A stretch of DNA of 64,000 bases, taken from NCBI GenBank assembly GCA_030123525.1, contig CP126125.1:1426001-1490000 (forward strand). Direction: 5' to 3'. The DNA comes from ELB16-189 sp018266435 (GTDB taxonomy: Bacteria > Bacteroidota > Bacteroidia > Cytophagales > Cyclobacteriaceae). Shown here in pieces: positions 25,555 through 34,772 of the stretch. The stretch's first letter is position 1, and each line of letters starts with the position of its first letter. A program made the position numbers and the translations under genes. The notes beneath the pieces were generated by a model. That model made no database searches, was not told where the DNA came from, and was given only the letters and a program-made list of their open reading frames with translations.

Positions 25555-26337
25555 TTAGTTTAATTTGATGGTCAGCGATAGGTAAGCCGGTGATGACAGC
25601 GGGTTATAGGCGTAGTTATTGTAATACATCTGTGGCTGTCTGCCCATACTTCCTGGCCTGCCATAAGATGGGCCATACCCGCTATTGGGTGTTGCATTTT
25701 TATTTTGTTGAATCAGTCTTCCGGATTCAAATTCTATTCCCAGGTTTTCCAGTTTTGATTTATCAAGACGAAAAGCCTTGAATGGGATCTTTGCTTCATA
25801 GATATACGAGCCGTCATCTTGTGCCACCAGAATCACCTCAATGCCGTTGGCCAAGCCCAGCCGGCTGGAAACTATATTTTGTTTGGCCAGGCCGATTAAT
25901 TCAAGCACTTCCACATCGCTCACCAATTCTTTTTTATGTTGCACACGGGCCGCTACATCGGTTTCCTTTCCACTATTGGCTTCTTCTTTTTTTTGTTGGC
26001 TTTTCAGTTCATTTTTATCCAACCCTACCGGGTATTTCAACCCGACTTTGTCTTTCTTTTTCCCGGTGGGATTGAGTTTGAGTGACATACCAAAAAGCCC
26101 GATTTTTTCTTGAGTCAGGTCATCAGAAATTTTCAACCTGAAGTAAAGGTTATCGGCATCGTTGCCCACATTCGATAAAAATTTTCCATCGGGGTCAAGC
26201 CACCACTCGCCCGGCCAGTCGTCTACTTTGCCATCAATCACCGGAGGGTTATCGAATTTAATACTTTCTTTCACCCCTCTTTGCGCGAAAGCGTAAAGCG
26301 TTGAAAAGAAAAAAACAGCTGAGATCAGTTTTTTCAT
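25555..26337 (-). CDS. Exported protein with a CBM9-like beta-sandwich
   Basis: A 260-residue protein starting with a signal peptide (MKKLISAVFFFSTLYAFAQ). The frame is open to 26421, but the ATG at 26337 fits the signal. KFDNPPVIDGKVDDWPGEWW is like the start of family 9 carbohydrate-binding or DOMON folds (IDGxxDDW), and NLYFRLKISDD is the next strand. The C-terminus is a Gly/Asn/Tyr/Pro-rich low-complexity stretch (SGYGPSYGRPGSMG) ending in YLSLTIKLN. Ligand and role are unknown. The TAA directly abuts the purM TTG start, so expression of purM may depend on this gene. Confidence 0.75.
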   Translation of the reverse strand: MKKLISAVFFFSTLYAFAQRGVKESIKFDNPPVIDGKVDDWPGEWWLDPDGKFLSNVGNDADNLYFRLKISDDLTQEKIGLFGMSLKLNPTGKKKDKVGLKYPVGLDKNELKSQQKKEEANSGKETDVAARVQHKKELVSDVEVLELIGLAKQNIVSSRLGLANGIEVILVAQDDGSYIYEAKIPFKAFRLDKSKLENLGIEFESGRLIQQNKNATPNSGYGPSYGRPGSMGRQPQMYYNNYAYNPLSSPAYLSLTIKLN

Positions 26338-26583
26338 AACGAAAGAAGTTTTTGTGGTTGTAAAATTATGAAAAGAAGTGAAGTTGCTGAGTACTGCCGG
26401 ACGTATTTCAACTTGTGGCAATCAAAACATACATTTTTCTGCTAATCCCTTACCCATTTCTCAATCACCCATCCAACTTCTCGGCCTTTCCTCCGGGGGA
26501 GCATAATTTCAATGCATTAATACAAGAAACTGTTGGGTGATGGTGGCAGGTATAGCAGTTTTGCGACAACTTTGAAATTCACC

Positions 26584-27579
26584 CTATCTAAATGACTTTA
26601 CGACACGCTGGGTGCGCTGAAATGTTTCGATTGCTTCCATCTTACGCGCGTAATGCAAGCTGGCGTTAATTTCATAGCCAAACAGCAAAATGATTGTTAC
26701 CAATTGAACCCATGCCATTAAGGCAATCAATACGCCTATTGATCCATATACTTTATTGTAACTGCTGAAATTGCTGACGTAGTATGAAAATCCATACGAA
26801 AGGGCAAGTATGGCAAGCGTGGCGATGGTTGATCCAATGGAAAAAAAACTCCAGTTATAATGCACGGCCGGTGCAAAATAATAAATGCTTGAAATGGCAA
26901 TAAAAAAAACGACAAACACGATGACGAAGCGCAACACAAAAAATAAGTATATAGTATATTGATCTAAATTCATCTGGCTAAACTGCTCCAAATGCTCAGT
27001 GGCATAGTTTAACCCAAACTGTCCTGCAATTAACAACGCCACAGCCGAAATAATCACAACAGAAAGCATCAATGTAAGCCCGGTGGCCGTTAGACGTGCT
27101 TTAAGCCAGTTGCGTTTTTCCACCGTTCGGTAGCAAGCATTAAATGCACGCATCAATGACATCATGCCGTTGGTAGAAAGATATGCGGCTAACAAAAATC
27201 CAAAGGTGAGCAGGCCTCCCCGGTGTTTGCTCACAATATCTAAAATGGTAGAGGAGGCCACTGAATACATACTGTCAGGGATAATCTCTGACATAAACTT
27301 CATAATAGTTCCGGTGGTAATTTCAGGGAAATAGTGCGAGATGTATGGAATTAACGTGAATAAAAAAATGATGGCAGGAAAAATGGCCAAGATGAAATTG
27401 AAAGCCACCGCATTGGCACGGTCTAGAATTTCATCTTCGGATATGTTGAAAAAAAATATTTTCAAAAACTTGTAAAGCGAAAGGTTATCGTGCCGTTTTA
27501 GCTTAATGTTTTTTAGCCAGAGCCGTGTGGTGCGCGCTGAGCTAAAATGCAAAATCCGTTTGCGGGTAACGTATTTCAT
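26584..27579 (-). CDS. YihY/BrkB-family inner-membrane protein
   Basis: A 331-residue polytopic protein with about six membrane spans and the family landmarks AVAFNFILAIFPAIIFLF and YLSTNGMMSLMRAFNACY. YihY proteins were once annotated as ribonuclease BN; later work showed that they are membrane proteins of uncertain function, so no enzyme activity is claimed. Its ATG overlaps the TGA of the thioesterase gene as ATGA, so it is cotranslated with it and mltG. Confidence 0.9.
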   Translation of the reverse strand: MKYVTRKRILHFSSARTTRLWLKNIKLKRHDNLSLYKFLKIFFFNISEDEILDRANAVAFNFILAIFPAIIFLFTLIPYISHYFPEITTGTIMKFMSEIIPDSMYSVASSTILDIVSKHRGGLLTFGFLLAAYLSTNGMMSLMRAFNACYRTVEKRNWLKARLTATGLTLMLSVVIISAVALLIAGQFGLNYATEHLEQFSQMNLDQYTIYLFFVLRFVIVFVVFFIAISSIYYFAPAVHYNWSFFSIGSTIATLAILALSYGFSYYVSNFSSYNKVYGSIGVLIALMAWVQLVTIILLFGYEINASLHYARKMEAIETFQRTQRVVKSFR

Positions 27580-27983
27580 TCGAAGTAAGGCTTCAACACA
27601 TTTTGAAAATACTCAGGCGGACGGCAAGGCTTGCCATTATTTTTGTTCACAAAGGCGAGTAAGGTTTCTCCCCGATGAATCAGGTTACCGGCCGGGTTAA
27701 ATATTTCATAATGAAAAGTAATCCGCACACTAGGTTTTTCCTTGATTGTGGTAACAATACGCAGCTCATCGTCATACAGTGCGGGTGACAAATACTTCGA
27801 TTGGTTTTCTAATACAGGCATCATAACTCCCCCCTCTTCCAGTTCTTTGTAAGTCATACCCAGTTGTCGCAAACTTTCCACCCGTGCTACTTCATAGTAC
27901 ATGGCATAATAACCATAATAGACATACCCCATTTGATCTGTCTCACCGTAGCGCACGCGTATTTTAGTTTCTGACTGATACAT
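27576..27983 (-). CDS. Acyl-CoA thioesterase of the YbgC/FadM hotdog family
   Basis: A 135-residue single-domain hotdog protein. KIRVRYGETDQMGYVYYGYY carries the catalytic aspartate and the following loop (D-Q-M-G-x-V-Y-Y), and FEVARVESLRQLG-like sequence (here YYEVARVESLRQLG) continues the helix. These enzymes hydrolyse acyl-CoA or acyl-ACP thioesters. It starts 2 nt after the mltG stop, and its TGA overlaps YihY. Confidence 0.92.
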   Translation of the reverse strand: MYQSETKIRVRYGETDQMGYVYYGYYAMYYEVARVESLRQLGMTYKELEEGGVMMPVLENQSKYLSPALYDDELRIVTTIKEKPSVRITFHYEIFNPAGNLIHRGETLLAFVNKNNGKPCRPPEYFQNVLKPYFE

Positions 27984-27985
27984 AA

Positions 27986-29032
27986 TTAGTTTTTTTCAGC
28001 TTTGGCCATTTCTGCATCGAGGGCTTTTTGATACCTGCGTGCATTTTTGTTATGGTCTTCCAGGTTATGCGCAAAATTGTGATAACCCGAAAAATCTTCT
28101 TTGGCACACATATAATAATAGTCATTGCGTTGGTAATTCAGCACCGCATCTATGCTGGCAATCTGCGGTACGTTAATCGGCCCGGGCGGAAGCCCAGGAT
28201 ACATATAGGTATTGTAGGGCGACTTAATTTGTTTGTGGCCATTGAGCACACGCTTCAACGAAAAATCACCAACGGCATAAATTAATGTAGGGTCGGCCTG
28301 CAGAGCAATGTCTTTTTTAAGTCGGTTAATGTATAGCCCGGCAATAGTTGGTGCTTCGTCTTGTTTTATTGTTTCGGCTTGTACAATTGAAGCCAAAATA
28401 GAAACTTCGATGGGGGTAAGGCCCGTTTGCTTTGCTTTTTCAAGTCGTTCTTCATTCCAAAATTTTTTGTATTCCGCATTCATTCGGGTGATCAAATCTT
28501 CAGGAAGAATATTGAAATACACTTCATACGTGTTGGGGATAAACAGGCACAGAATATTGTCTTGGGTGAAGCCTTCCTTGTTGGAAGAAATAAAGGAATC
28601 AAGTGCTTGGTTAAATTCGCTGGGCGAAAGCCCGAGGTTTTTTGTCATTTTTTCAGCCAATTCTTTTCGCAACCGCACGTAGGAAAAAGTAACCTTTACT
28701 TTTTCCTGCCGCCCGTTCTTGAGCAATTTGATGGCTTGCAGGTTGGTCATGTTTCGCCTAAGCACATATCGGCCCGGAAGTATTGACTGATCAAGCCCCG
28801 AAAGCCGGGCCAAAAAATTAAATGATATGGCATCGTTGATGAATCGGTTGTCGTACATTTCTTTTTGAACTGAGGCAAAAGAGGCTCCTTGCCTGATGAT
28901 AAAAACACGATCATCCCGATCTACCAGTATATTGGGAGTGAAGCAAATCTGGTATCCGTAAAACACAAACGTAATGAGCAGTGTAGATCCAATGATATAG
29001 AGCGCCAGATAGAGTTTATTTACTTCCTTCAT
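27986..29032 (-). CDS. mltG: Endolytic murein transglycosylase MltG
   Basis: A 348-residue inner-membrane peptidoglycan lyase thought to end growing glycan chains. One N-terminal membrane span (YLALYIIGSTLLITFVFYGY) is followed by the YceG domain, with LASIVQAET containing the catalytic glutamate, then GLYINRLKKDIALQADPT and the substrate loop SPYNTYMYPGLPPGPI. Complete. It is the first gene of mltG-thioesterase-yihY and is read divergently from the YciO-type gene. Confidence 0.96.
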   Translation of the reverse strand: MKEVNKLYLALYIIGSTLLITFVFYGYQICFTPNILVDRDDRVFIIRQGASFASVQKEMYDNRFINDAISFNFLARLSGLDQSILPGRYVLRRNMTNLQAIKLLKNGRQEKVKVTFSYVRLRKELAEKMTKNLGLSPSEFNQALDSFISSNKEGFTQDNILCLFIPNTYEVYFNILPEDLITRMNAEYKKFWNEERLEKAKQTGLTPIEVSILASIVQAETIKQDEAPTIAGLYINRLKKDIALQADPTLIYAVGDFSLKRVLNGHKQIKSPYNTYMYPGLPPGPINVPQIASIDAVLNYQRNDYYYMCAKEDFSGYHNFAHNLEDHNKNARRYQKALDAEMAKAEKN

Positions 29033-29055
29033 GTTTTTAGTGTAAGACCAAAATT

Positions 29056-29063
29056 CAAAATTA
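29056..29063 (-). promoter_or_regulatory. -7 promoter box for mltG
   Basis: On the minus strand the sequence reads TAATTTTG, an exact TAnnTTTG match, 23 nt before the mltG ATG. The place of the -33 box reads CTG, one mismatch to TTG. Confidence 0.5.
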
Positions 29064-29099
29064 CTAAATGCTGATGATTACACAGATTGCCGGGCTGCC

Positions 29100-29107
29100 T
29101 ATCTTTG
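29100..29107 (+). promoter_or_regulatory. -7 promoter box for the YciO-type gene
   Basis: TATCTTTG is an exact TAnnTTTG match ending 6 nt before the ATG at 29114, with TTA 19 nt upstream at 29078-29080. It is divergent from the mltG promoter 37 nt away. Transcripts would start at or a few bases before the start codon. Confidence 0.55.
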
Positions 29108-29113
29108 CATGAG

Positions 29114-29746
29114 ATGCAAGCCGAGTTATTAAAAATTCATCCACTAAACCCTGAGCCGAGAAAAATTAACCGGGCAGTAGAAGTACTGCAAAATGGCGGC
29201 ATCATTGTTTACCCCACTGACACCATTTATGGCATAGGGTGCGATTTAACCAATCGGAGATCGGTAGAAAAACTGTGCGCCATCTTAGGCATCAAACCGG
29301 TAAAACTTGATTTATCATTTATCTGTCATGACTTAAGCCACATCTCAGCTTATGTAAAGCGGATCGACACGCCCGAATTTAAAGTGTTAAAAAAAGCCTT
29401 GCCCGGCCCGTTTACTTTTATTTTTGAGTCGAGCACTCAAGTACCCAAAATTTTGGGGATTACAAAAAAAACAGTAGGCATTCGTATTCCGGATCATCCG
29501 ATTCCCCGCGACATAGTGAAACTGCTGGGCAACCCATTGATTACTTCATCCATCAAAAACGATGATGAGATCAAAGAATACACCACAGACCCCGAAGAGA
29601 TATATGAAGATTTTAAACACAAAGTAGATTTGGTGATTGATGGAGGAACCGGAGGTAATGTTCCCTCCACCGTGGTTGATTTTACTGGCAGTGAACCGAT
29701 TATTATCCGGCAAGGGTTGGGCCACTTCGATGAATTTGCTTCATAA
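29114..29746 (+). CDS. YrdC/YciO-family protein (L-threonylcarbamoyladenylate synthase-like)
   Basis: A 210-residue YrdC-fold protein. Upstream in-frame starts exist at 29087, but the ATG at 29114 (MQAELLKIHP) fits best. KIHPLNPEPRKINRAVEVL, then GGIIVYPTDTIYGIGC is the nucleotide-binding core, followed by CHDLSHISAY and RIPDHPIP. The overall pattern, including the IHPxNP start, matches the YciO branch more than the classical TsaC/Sua5 branch that makes threonylcarbamoyl-AMP for tRNA t6A. It may still act in t6A synthesis with tsaB in this window. The stop shares one base with the WbqC ATG. Confidence 0.85.
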   Translation: MQAELLKIHPLNPEPRKINRAVEVLQNGGIIVYPTDTIYGIGCDLTNRRSVEKLCAILGIKPVKLDLSFICHDLSHISAYVKRIDTPEFKVLKKALPGPFTFIFESSTQVPKILGITKKTVGIRIPDHPIPRDIVKLLGNPLITSSIKNDDEIKEYTTDPEEIYEDFKHKVDLVIDGGTGGNVPSTVVDFTGSEPIIIRQGLGHFDEFAS

Positions 29747-30375
29747 TGATAGTGCTGATCGAACCACATTATCTCCCTTCCCTCGAATATTTTTGCGCCC
29801 TGAACGGGCACCGGCAGATTCTACTGGAACAACACGAATACTTTGTTAAACAAACATATCGCAACCGGTGCTACCTCAATACCTCGCAAGGAGTAAAAAG
29901 ACTGTCGGTTCCATTACAAAACAGACACGGAAAAATAATTTTCAAAGACGTAAAAGTAGAAGCGGGCACTACCTGGCGAAACAACCATTGGCGAACCATT
30001 GAGTCGGCCTATCGCAGCTCACCATATTTTCAGTTTTATGCCGATGACCTGAACGATATTTTGTTTAAAAATTTTTCCTTTTTAGCAGACCTTAATCATG
30101 CGCTTCTGTCATTCTGTCTGAAAAACTTAAAATGGCAAATGACAATTGAGAAAACCACGTCCTATCAAAAGAATATAGTCTCTGCTATTGACTTACGCTC
30201 GCAGATTACAGACCACACACCATTTCTTTCGCGCAATTTTTACAAACCCTTGCCGTATGTACAAACATTTGGCAATGTATTTGTACCTAACCTGAGCGTT
30301 ATTGATTTGTTGTTTTGTGAGGGACCAAAGTCAAGTGAAGTTTTGGTGCCCGTTCACTCCCAACTGAACAAATAG
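29746..30375 (+). CDS. WbqC-family protein
   Basis: A 209-residue protein matching the WbqC family: IEPHYLPSLEYFCAL at the start, then RCYLNTSQGVKRLSVPLQNR and TWRNNHWRTIESAYRSSPYF, all family landmarks. WbqC proteins are often found in O-antigen clusters and are suspected of working on glycan or lipid biosynthesis, but here the context is housekeeping, and its role is unknown. It overlaps the YciO-type stop by one base (TAATG). Confidence 0.9.
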   Translation: MIVLIEPHYLPSLEYFCALNGHRQILLEQHEYFVKQTYRNRCYLNTSQGVKRLSVPLQNRHGKIIFKDVKVEAGTTWRNNHWRTIESAYRSSPYFQFYADDLNDILFKNFSFLADLNHALLSFCLKNLKWQMTIEKTTSYQKNIVSAIDLRSQITDHTPFLSRNFYKPLPYVQTFGNVFVPNLSVIDLLFCEGPKSSEVLVPVHSQLNK

Positions 30376-30415
30376 AAGTTCTACGTTGTTATTGAGTATA
30401 TTTCAAAAAGCCGGT

Positions 30416-30433
30416 AAGAGAACTTGTTCTCTT
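30416..30433. repeat. Inverted repeat upstream of clpC
   Basis: AAGAGAAC and GTTCTCTT are exact 8-bp reverse complements separated by TT. The site is 41 nt after the WbqC stop and 42 nt before the clpC ATG, so it could be an operator for clpC (a chaperone gene often under repressors) or a terminator for WbqC; it has a TTTG but no T-run. Confidence 0.45.
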
Positions 30434-30475
30434 TGAATTATTACCCCTAAACATTTACATTTACAAAAAGAAGTT

Positions 30476-33028
30476 ATGCCCAATATGGAAGCAAAATTTT
30501 CTAACCGAGTAAAAGAAGTGATCACTCTGAGCAGAGAAGAGGCACTGCGGTTAGGCCATGATTACATCGGCACAGAACATTTAATTCTCGGTATGATACG
30601 TGAAGGAGAGGGTGTGGCCGTGGCTCTGTTAAAAAAATTAGGAGTAAGGCTGGACGAACTGCGAGCCGAAATCGAAAAAGTATCGAAAGGAACGGCCACG
30701 CACGAAATCAAAAATGTAGCCAATATTCCGCTTACACGCGCATCCGAAAAAATCCTGAAAATAACATACCTCGAAGCCAAAGTATTTAAAGCACAGTTGA
30801 TTGGTACCGAGCATGTGCTGCTCTCTATTTTGCGAGACCCTGACAACCTGGCCACGCAAATCCTTAATAAATTTGATGTGGCGTATGATATTGTACGCGA
30901 AATGCTGGAATACCAGCACGAAAACCCCAAGGCTTCATCTGATACAGATGACCCCGATGATGATTCATCCAAAATGTTTGGCAGCGGTGCAGCACCCGGT
31001 ACAGGCAAAGAAAAAAAAGGAACAGAAAAATCACGCACACCCGTACTGGACAACTTTGGCCGCGATTTAACTCGCCTGGCCGAAGACAACAAACTTGACC
31101 CGATCGTAGGCCGCGAAAAAGAAATTGAACGAGTAGCTCAAATCCTTTCACGAAGAAAAAAGAATAATCCCATTTTGATTGGCGAACCGGGCGTAGGTAA
31201 AACCGCCATTGCAGAAGGGTTGGCTTTGCGGATTATTCAGAAGAAAGTCTCACGTGTGCTGTTTGGCAAACGGGTTGTAACCCTCGATCTGGCTTCACTG
31301 GTAGCCGGCACAAAATACCGCGGCCAGTTTGAAGAACGCATGAAAGCGGTAATGAACGAATTGGAGAAATCGCCCGATGTGATTTTGTTCATTGATGAAT
31401 TGCACACCATTGTTGGTGCGGGCGGAGCTTCCGGTTCACTCGATGCATCAAATATGTTCAAGCCTGCATTGGCCCGCGGAGAAATACAATGTATTGGGGC
31501 CACTACGCTTGATGAATACCGTCAATACATTGAAAAAGACGGTGCGCTGGCCAGACGTTTTCAAATGGTCATGGTTGATTCCACCTCTGTCGATGAAACG
31601 ATTCAAATTCTGGAAAACATCAAAGAAAAATACGAAGACCATCACCACGTCAACTATACTAAAGAGGCTTTGGATGCATGTGTAAAACTATCTGACCGCT
31701 ACATCAGCGATCGTTTTCTGCCCGACAAAGCTATTGACGTAATGGATGAAGCCGGAGCACGCGTGCACATTAACAACATTCATGTGCCTGAAGACATCGT
31801 AAAATACGAAGAGGCTATTGAAGAAGTGAAGAAGGAGAAAAACCGAGTTGTAAAAAGCCAGAAGTACGAAGAGGCAGCTCAACTTCGCGATAAAGAAAAA
31901 AAATTGCTTGAGCAACTGGAGTTAGCCAAAGCGCGCTGGGAAGAAAAGACCCGCACAGAAAAATACACCGTCACCGAAGATAACGTTGCCGATGTAATCG
32001 GCATGATGACGGGCATCCCAGCCAACCGCATCGCCCAGAAAGAAAGTAACAAACTGCTCGGCATGGGTGAGCAACTGAGCGGCAAAGTGATCGGCCAGGA
32101 AGAAGCAATTAAAAAACTAACCAAAGCAATACAACGAACACGTGTAGGATTGAAAGATCCGAAAAAACCAATCGGTTCGTTTATTTTTCTGGGCCCTACC
32201 GGTGTTGGTAAAACTGAGTTGGCAAAAGTTTTGGCCACCTATCTCTTTGATAAAGACGATGCCCTGGTACGCATAGATATGAGCGAATACATGGAAAAAT
32301 TTTCTGTGTCGCGTCTGGTGGGAGCCCCCCCCGGATATGTGGGCTATGAAGAAGGCGGCCAACTCACCGAGAAAGTAAGACGCAAACCTTACAGTGTTGT
32401 ACTCCTGGATGAAATTGAAAAAGCCCACCCGGATGTATTCAATATTTTACTCCAGGTTTTAGATGATGGAATTTTAACAGACGGATTAGGCCGAAGAGTT
32501 GATTTTAGAAATACCATCATCATCATGACTTCTAACATTGGTGTTCGCGACTTGAAAGATTTTGGGGCAGGTATCGGTTTCGCAACAAAAGCGAAACGCG
32601 AAAACGAAGAAGAGCTGATGAAGAGCACCATTCAAAGTGCATTGAAGCGCGCGTTCAGCCCCGAATTTTTAAATCGGTTAGACGATGTGATTGTGTTCAA
32701 CTCCTTGCAACGCGAACACATCCATAAGATCATCGATATTACACTTGGTAAACTATTTGCCCGGATATTAACGCTGGGTTATACCGTTGAACTAACGGAA
32801 AAGGCCAAAGACTTTTTAGCTGAGAAAGGGTACGATCAGCAGTTTGGTGCCCGTCCACTGAACCGGGCCATCCAAAAATACCTGGAAGATCCGGTAGCGG
32901 AAGAAATCCTGAAAGGTGAGATAACCGAAGGCGGAACCATCATTGCCGATTACGAAGGCTCAGGCGATGTCCTTACGATCAAAGGCAAAAAGGCGAAAGC
33001 TTCTTCCAAAGAAAAGAAAAGCGAATAA
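30476..33028 (+). CDS. clpC: Clp protease ATP-binding subunit ClpC
   Basis: An 850-residue AAA+ unfoldase that feeds proteins to ClpP. Two Clp-N repeats occupy about 10-150 (RLGHDYIGTEHLILGM; LIGTEHVLLSILRD), followed by the first AAA+ module with Walker A GEPGVGKT at 236-243 and Walker B ILFIDELH. The UVR/coiled middle domain (YEEAAQLRDKEKKLLEQLE) marks the ClpC type. The second module has GPTGVGKT at about 573-580, VVLLDEIEKAHPDV and the sensor region. An alternative start is the fourth codon (MEAKFSNR), which fits the family N-terminus better. A terminator follows. Confidence 0.97.
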   Translation: MPNMEAKFSNRVKEVITLSREEALRLGHDYIGTEHLILGMIREGEGVAVALLKKLGVRLDELRAEIEKVSKGTATHEIKNVANIPLTRASEKILKITYLEAKVFKAQLIGTEHVLLSILRDPDNLATQILNKFDVAYDIVREMLEYQHENPKASSDTDDPDDDSSKMFGSGAAPGTGKEKKGTEKSRTPVLDNFGRDLTRLAEDNKLDPIVGREKEIERVAQILSRRKKNNPILIGEPGVGKTAIAEGLALRIIQKKVSRVLFGKRVVTLDLASLVAGTKYRGQFEERMKAVMNELEKSPDVILFIDELHTIVGAGGASGSLDASNMFKPALARGEIQCIGATTLDEYRQYIEKDGALARRFQMVMVDSTSVDETIQILENIKEKYEDHHHVNYTKEALDACVKLSDRYISDRFLPDKAIDVMDEAGARVHINNIHVPEDIVKYEEAIEEVKKEKNRVVKSQKYEEAAQLRDKEKKLLEQLELAKARWEEKTRTEKYTVTEDNVADVIGMMTGIPANRIAQKESNKLLGMGEQLSGKVIGQEEAIKKLTKAIQRTRVGLKDPKKPIGSFIFLGPTGVGKTELAKVLATYLFDKDDALVRIDMSEYMEKFSVSRLVGAPPGYVGYEEGGQLTEKVRRKPYSVVLLDEIEKAHPDVFNILLQVLDDGILTDGLGRRVDFRNTIIIMTSNIGVRDLKDFGAGIGFATKAKRENEEELMKSTIQSALKRAFSPEFLNRLDDVIVFNSLQREHIHKIIDITLGKLFARILTLGYTVELTEKAKDFLAEKGYDQQFGARPLNRAIQKYLEDPVAEEILKGEITEGGTIIADYEGSGDVLTIKGKKAKASSKEKKSE

Positions 33029-33045
33029 TCTTTTGAAACAGAATT

Positions 33046-33072
33046 AAAAGGCAGGGAAACCTGCCTTTTTTG
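33046..33072 (+). terminator. Rho-independent terminator of clpC
   Basis: AGGCAGG and CCTGCCT pair around GAAA, with three A-T pairs extending the stem outward, followed by a T6 run. It starts 18 nt after the clpC stop. Confidence 0.92.
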
Positions 33073-33104
33073 TTTTCACTCACCTTCATATTTCCAAAAT
33101 AAAA

Positions 33105-33112
33105 TATCTTTG
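33105..33112 (+). promoter_or_regulatory. -7 promoter box for the ABC-F gene
   Basis: TATCTTTG is an exact TAnnTTTG match, 19 nt before the ATG at 33132. The expected -33 site reads CTT, so it is not perfect. Confidence 0.5.
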
Positions 33113-33131
33113 CGCCCTTATTTTCAGCATT

Positions 33132-34772
33132 ATGATTTCAGTTGACGCAGTGGGCGTGGAGTTTAGCGGCACTACCCTTTTCAGCAACATCACTTTTAAT
33201 ATTAATGAAGACGACCGCATTGCCTTGATGGGTAAAAACGGAGCGGGTAAATCCACGTTGCTCAAAATTATGGCAGGCGTAAATAAACCCACACACGGTA
33301 AAGTATCAGCCCCAAAAGATGCAATTATTGCCTACCTGCCTCAGCATTTGCTCACAGAAGATAATTGTTCGGTGTTTGAGGAAGCCTCGAAAGCTTTTTC
33401 AAAAATACTGAACATGAAAATGCAAATTGATGAATTGAACAAACAACTGGAAACACGCACCGACTACGAATCGGATGAATATTCAAAAATTATTGAAGAT
33501 GTATCTGAGTTAAGCGAAAAATATTATTCCATTGAAGAAGTAAACTTCGATGCCGAAGTAGAAAAAACTTTGATTGGATTAGGTTTTTTGCGCACGGATT
33601 TCACGCGCTCCACGAGCGAATTCAGTGGCGGCTGGCGTATGCGTATAGAATTGGCAAAAATTCTTTTGCAAAAACCCGATTTGATTTTGCTGGATGAGCC
33701 GACCAATCACTTGGATATTGAATCAGTGCAATGGCTCGAAGAATTTTTGAAAACCAATGCCAAAGCGGTGATTGTAATCAGTCACGATAAGGCATTTGTA
33801 GATAACCTCACCAACCGCACCATTGAATTAACAATGGGAAGAATTTACGATTACAAAACGAACTACTCGCACTACTTACAATTGCGCAAAGAAAGACGCG
33901 AGCAACAACAAAAACATTTTGACGATCAGCAAAAAGAAATTGCCGACATCACTGCTTTTATCGAACGGTTTAAAGGAACGTATTCAAAAACATTGCAGGT
34001 ACAGTCGCGAGTTAAGATGTTGGAAAAAATGGAGTTAGTACAAGTAGATGAAGTGGACACCTCTTCATTGAATTTGAAGTTCCCTCCGGCACCGCGCTCC
34101 GGAAATTACCCTGTAATTGTAGAAAGCATGACCAAACGTTATGGAGAACACGTGGTGTTTCAAGAGGCCACACTGACCATAGCCCGAGGAGAAAAAGTAG
34201 CTTTTGTTGGGAAGAACGGTGAAGGCAAATCTACCTTGGTAAAAGCCATCATGGGCGAAATTGATTTTGAAGGAAAGCTGCAACGCGGGCATAATTCAAT
34301 GGTAGGCTATTTTGCGCAAAACCAGGCTTCGCTGCTCGATACCGACCTCACAGTTTTTGAAACCATTGATCAGGTTGCCGAGGGCGACATCCGCACCAAG
34401 ATCAAAGATATTTTAGGCGCTTTCATGTTTGGTGGCGACACCATCGATAAAAAAGTGAAAGTGCTTTCAGGCGGTGAGCGTACACGTTTGGCTATGATAA
34501 AACTATTGTTGCAACCCGTGAATTTATTGATCCTCGATGAACCAACCAATCATTTAGATTTAAAAACAAAAGATGTGTTGAAAGACGCGCTGAAAGCATT
34601 TGATGGTACGTTAATTCTTGTTTCACACGACCGCGATTTTCTCGATGGACTGGCTTCTAAAGTTTTTGAATTTGGCAACAAGCGCATCAAAGAACACTTT
34701 GAGGATATTAATGGGTTTTTGCGTAATAAGAAAATAGAAAATTTGAGAGAGATTGAGCGCTCAAAAAAATAA
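33132..34772 (+). CDS. ABC-F family ribosome-associated ATPase
   Basis: A 546-residue soluble protein with two ABC modules and no membrane domain. Walker A is GKNGAGKST and then GKNGEGKST; Walker B with signature is LILLDEPTNHLD in each half, with SGGWRMRIELAK and LSGGERTRLAM as the signature motifs. The linker between modules has a charged coiled segment (KERREQQQKHFDDQQKEI), which in ABC-F proteins reaches the ribosomal E/P site. It looks closer to the YdiF/YheS-type branch than to EttA. Function: probably rescue or modulation of translation. It converges with the serine hydrolase, 8 bp between the stop codons. Confidence 0.93.
   Translation: MISVDAVGVEFSGTTLFSNITFNINEDDRIALMGKNGAGKSTLLKIMAGVNKPTHGKVSAPKDAIIAYLPQHLLTEDNCSVFEEASKAFSKILNMKMQIDELNKQLETRTDYESDEYSKIIEDVSELSEKYYSIEEVNFDAEVEKTLIGLGFLRTDFTRSTSEFSGGWRMRIELAKILLQKPDLILLDEPTNHLDIESVQWLEEFLKTNAKAVIVISHDKAFVDNLTNRTIELTMGRIYDYKTNYSHYLQLRKERREQQQKHFDDQQKEIADITAFIERFKGTYSKTLQVQSRVKMLEKMELVQVDEVDTSSLNLKFPPAPRSGNYPVIVESMTKRYGEHVVFQEATLTIARGEKVAFVGKNGEGKSTLVKAIMGEIDFEGKLQRGHNSMVGYFAQNQASLLDTDLTVFETIDQVAEGDIRTKIKDILGAFMFGGDTIDKKVKVLSGGERTRLAMIKLLLQPVNLLILDEPTNHLDLKTKDVLKDALKAFDGTLILVSHDRDFLDGLASKVFEFGNKRIKEHFEDINGFLRNKKIENLREIERSKK

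Noticed and set aside
26464..26541. ATCACCCA and TGGGTGAT, an 8-bp inverted pair 62 nt apart
   Set aside because: Arms are short and far apart; no convincing structure or function.
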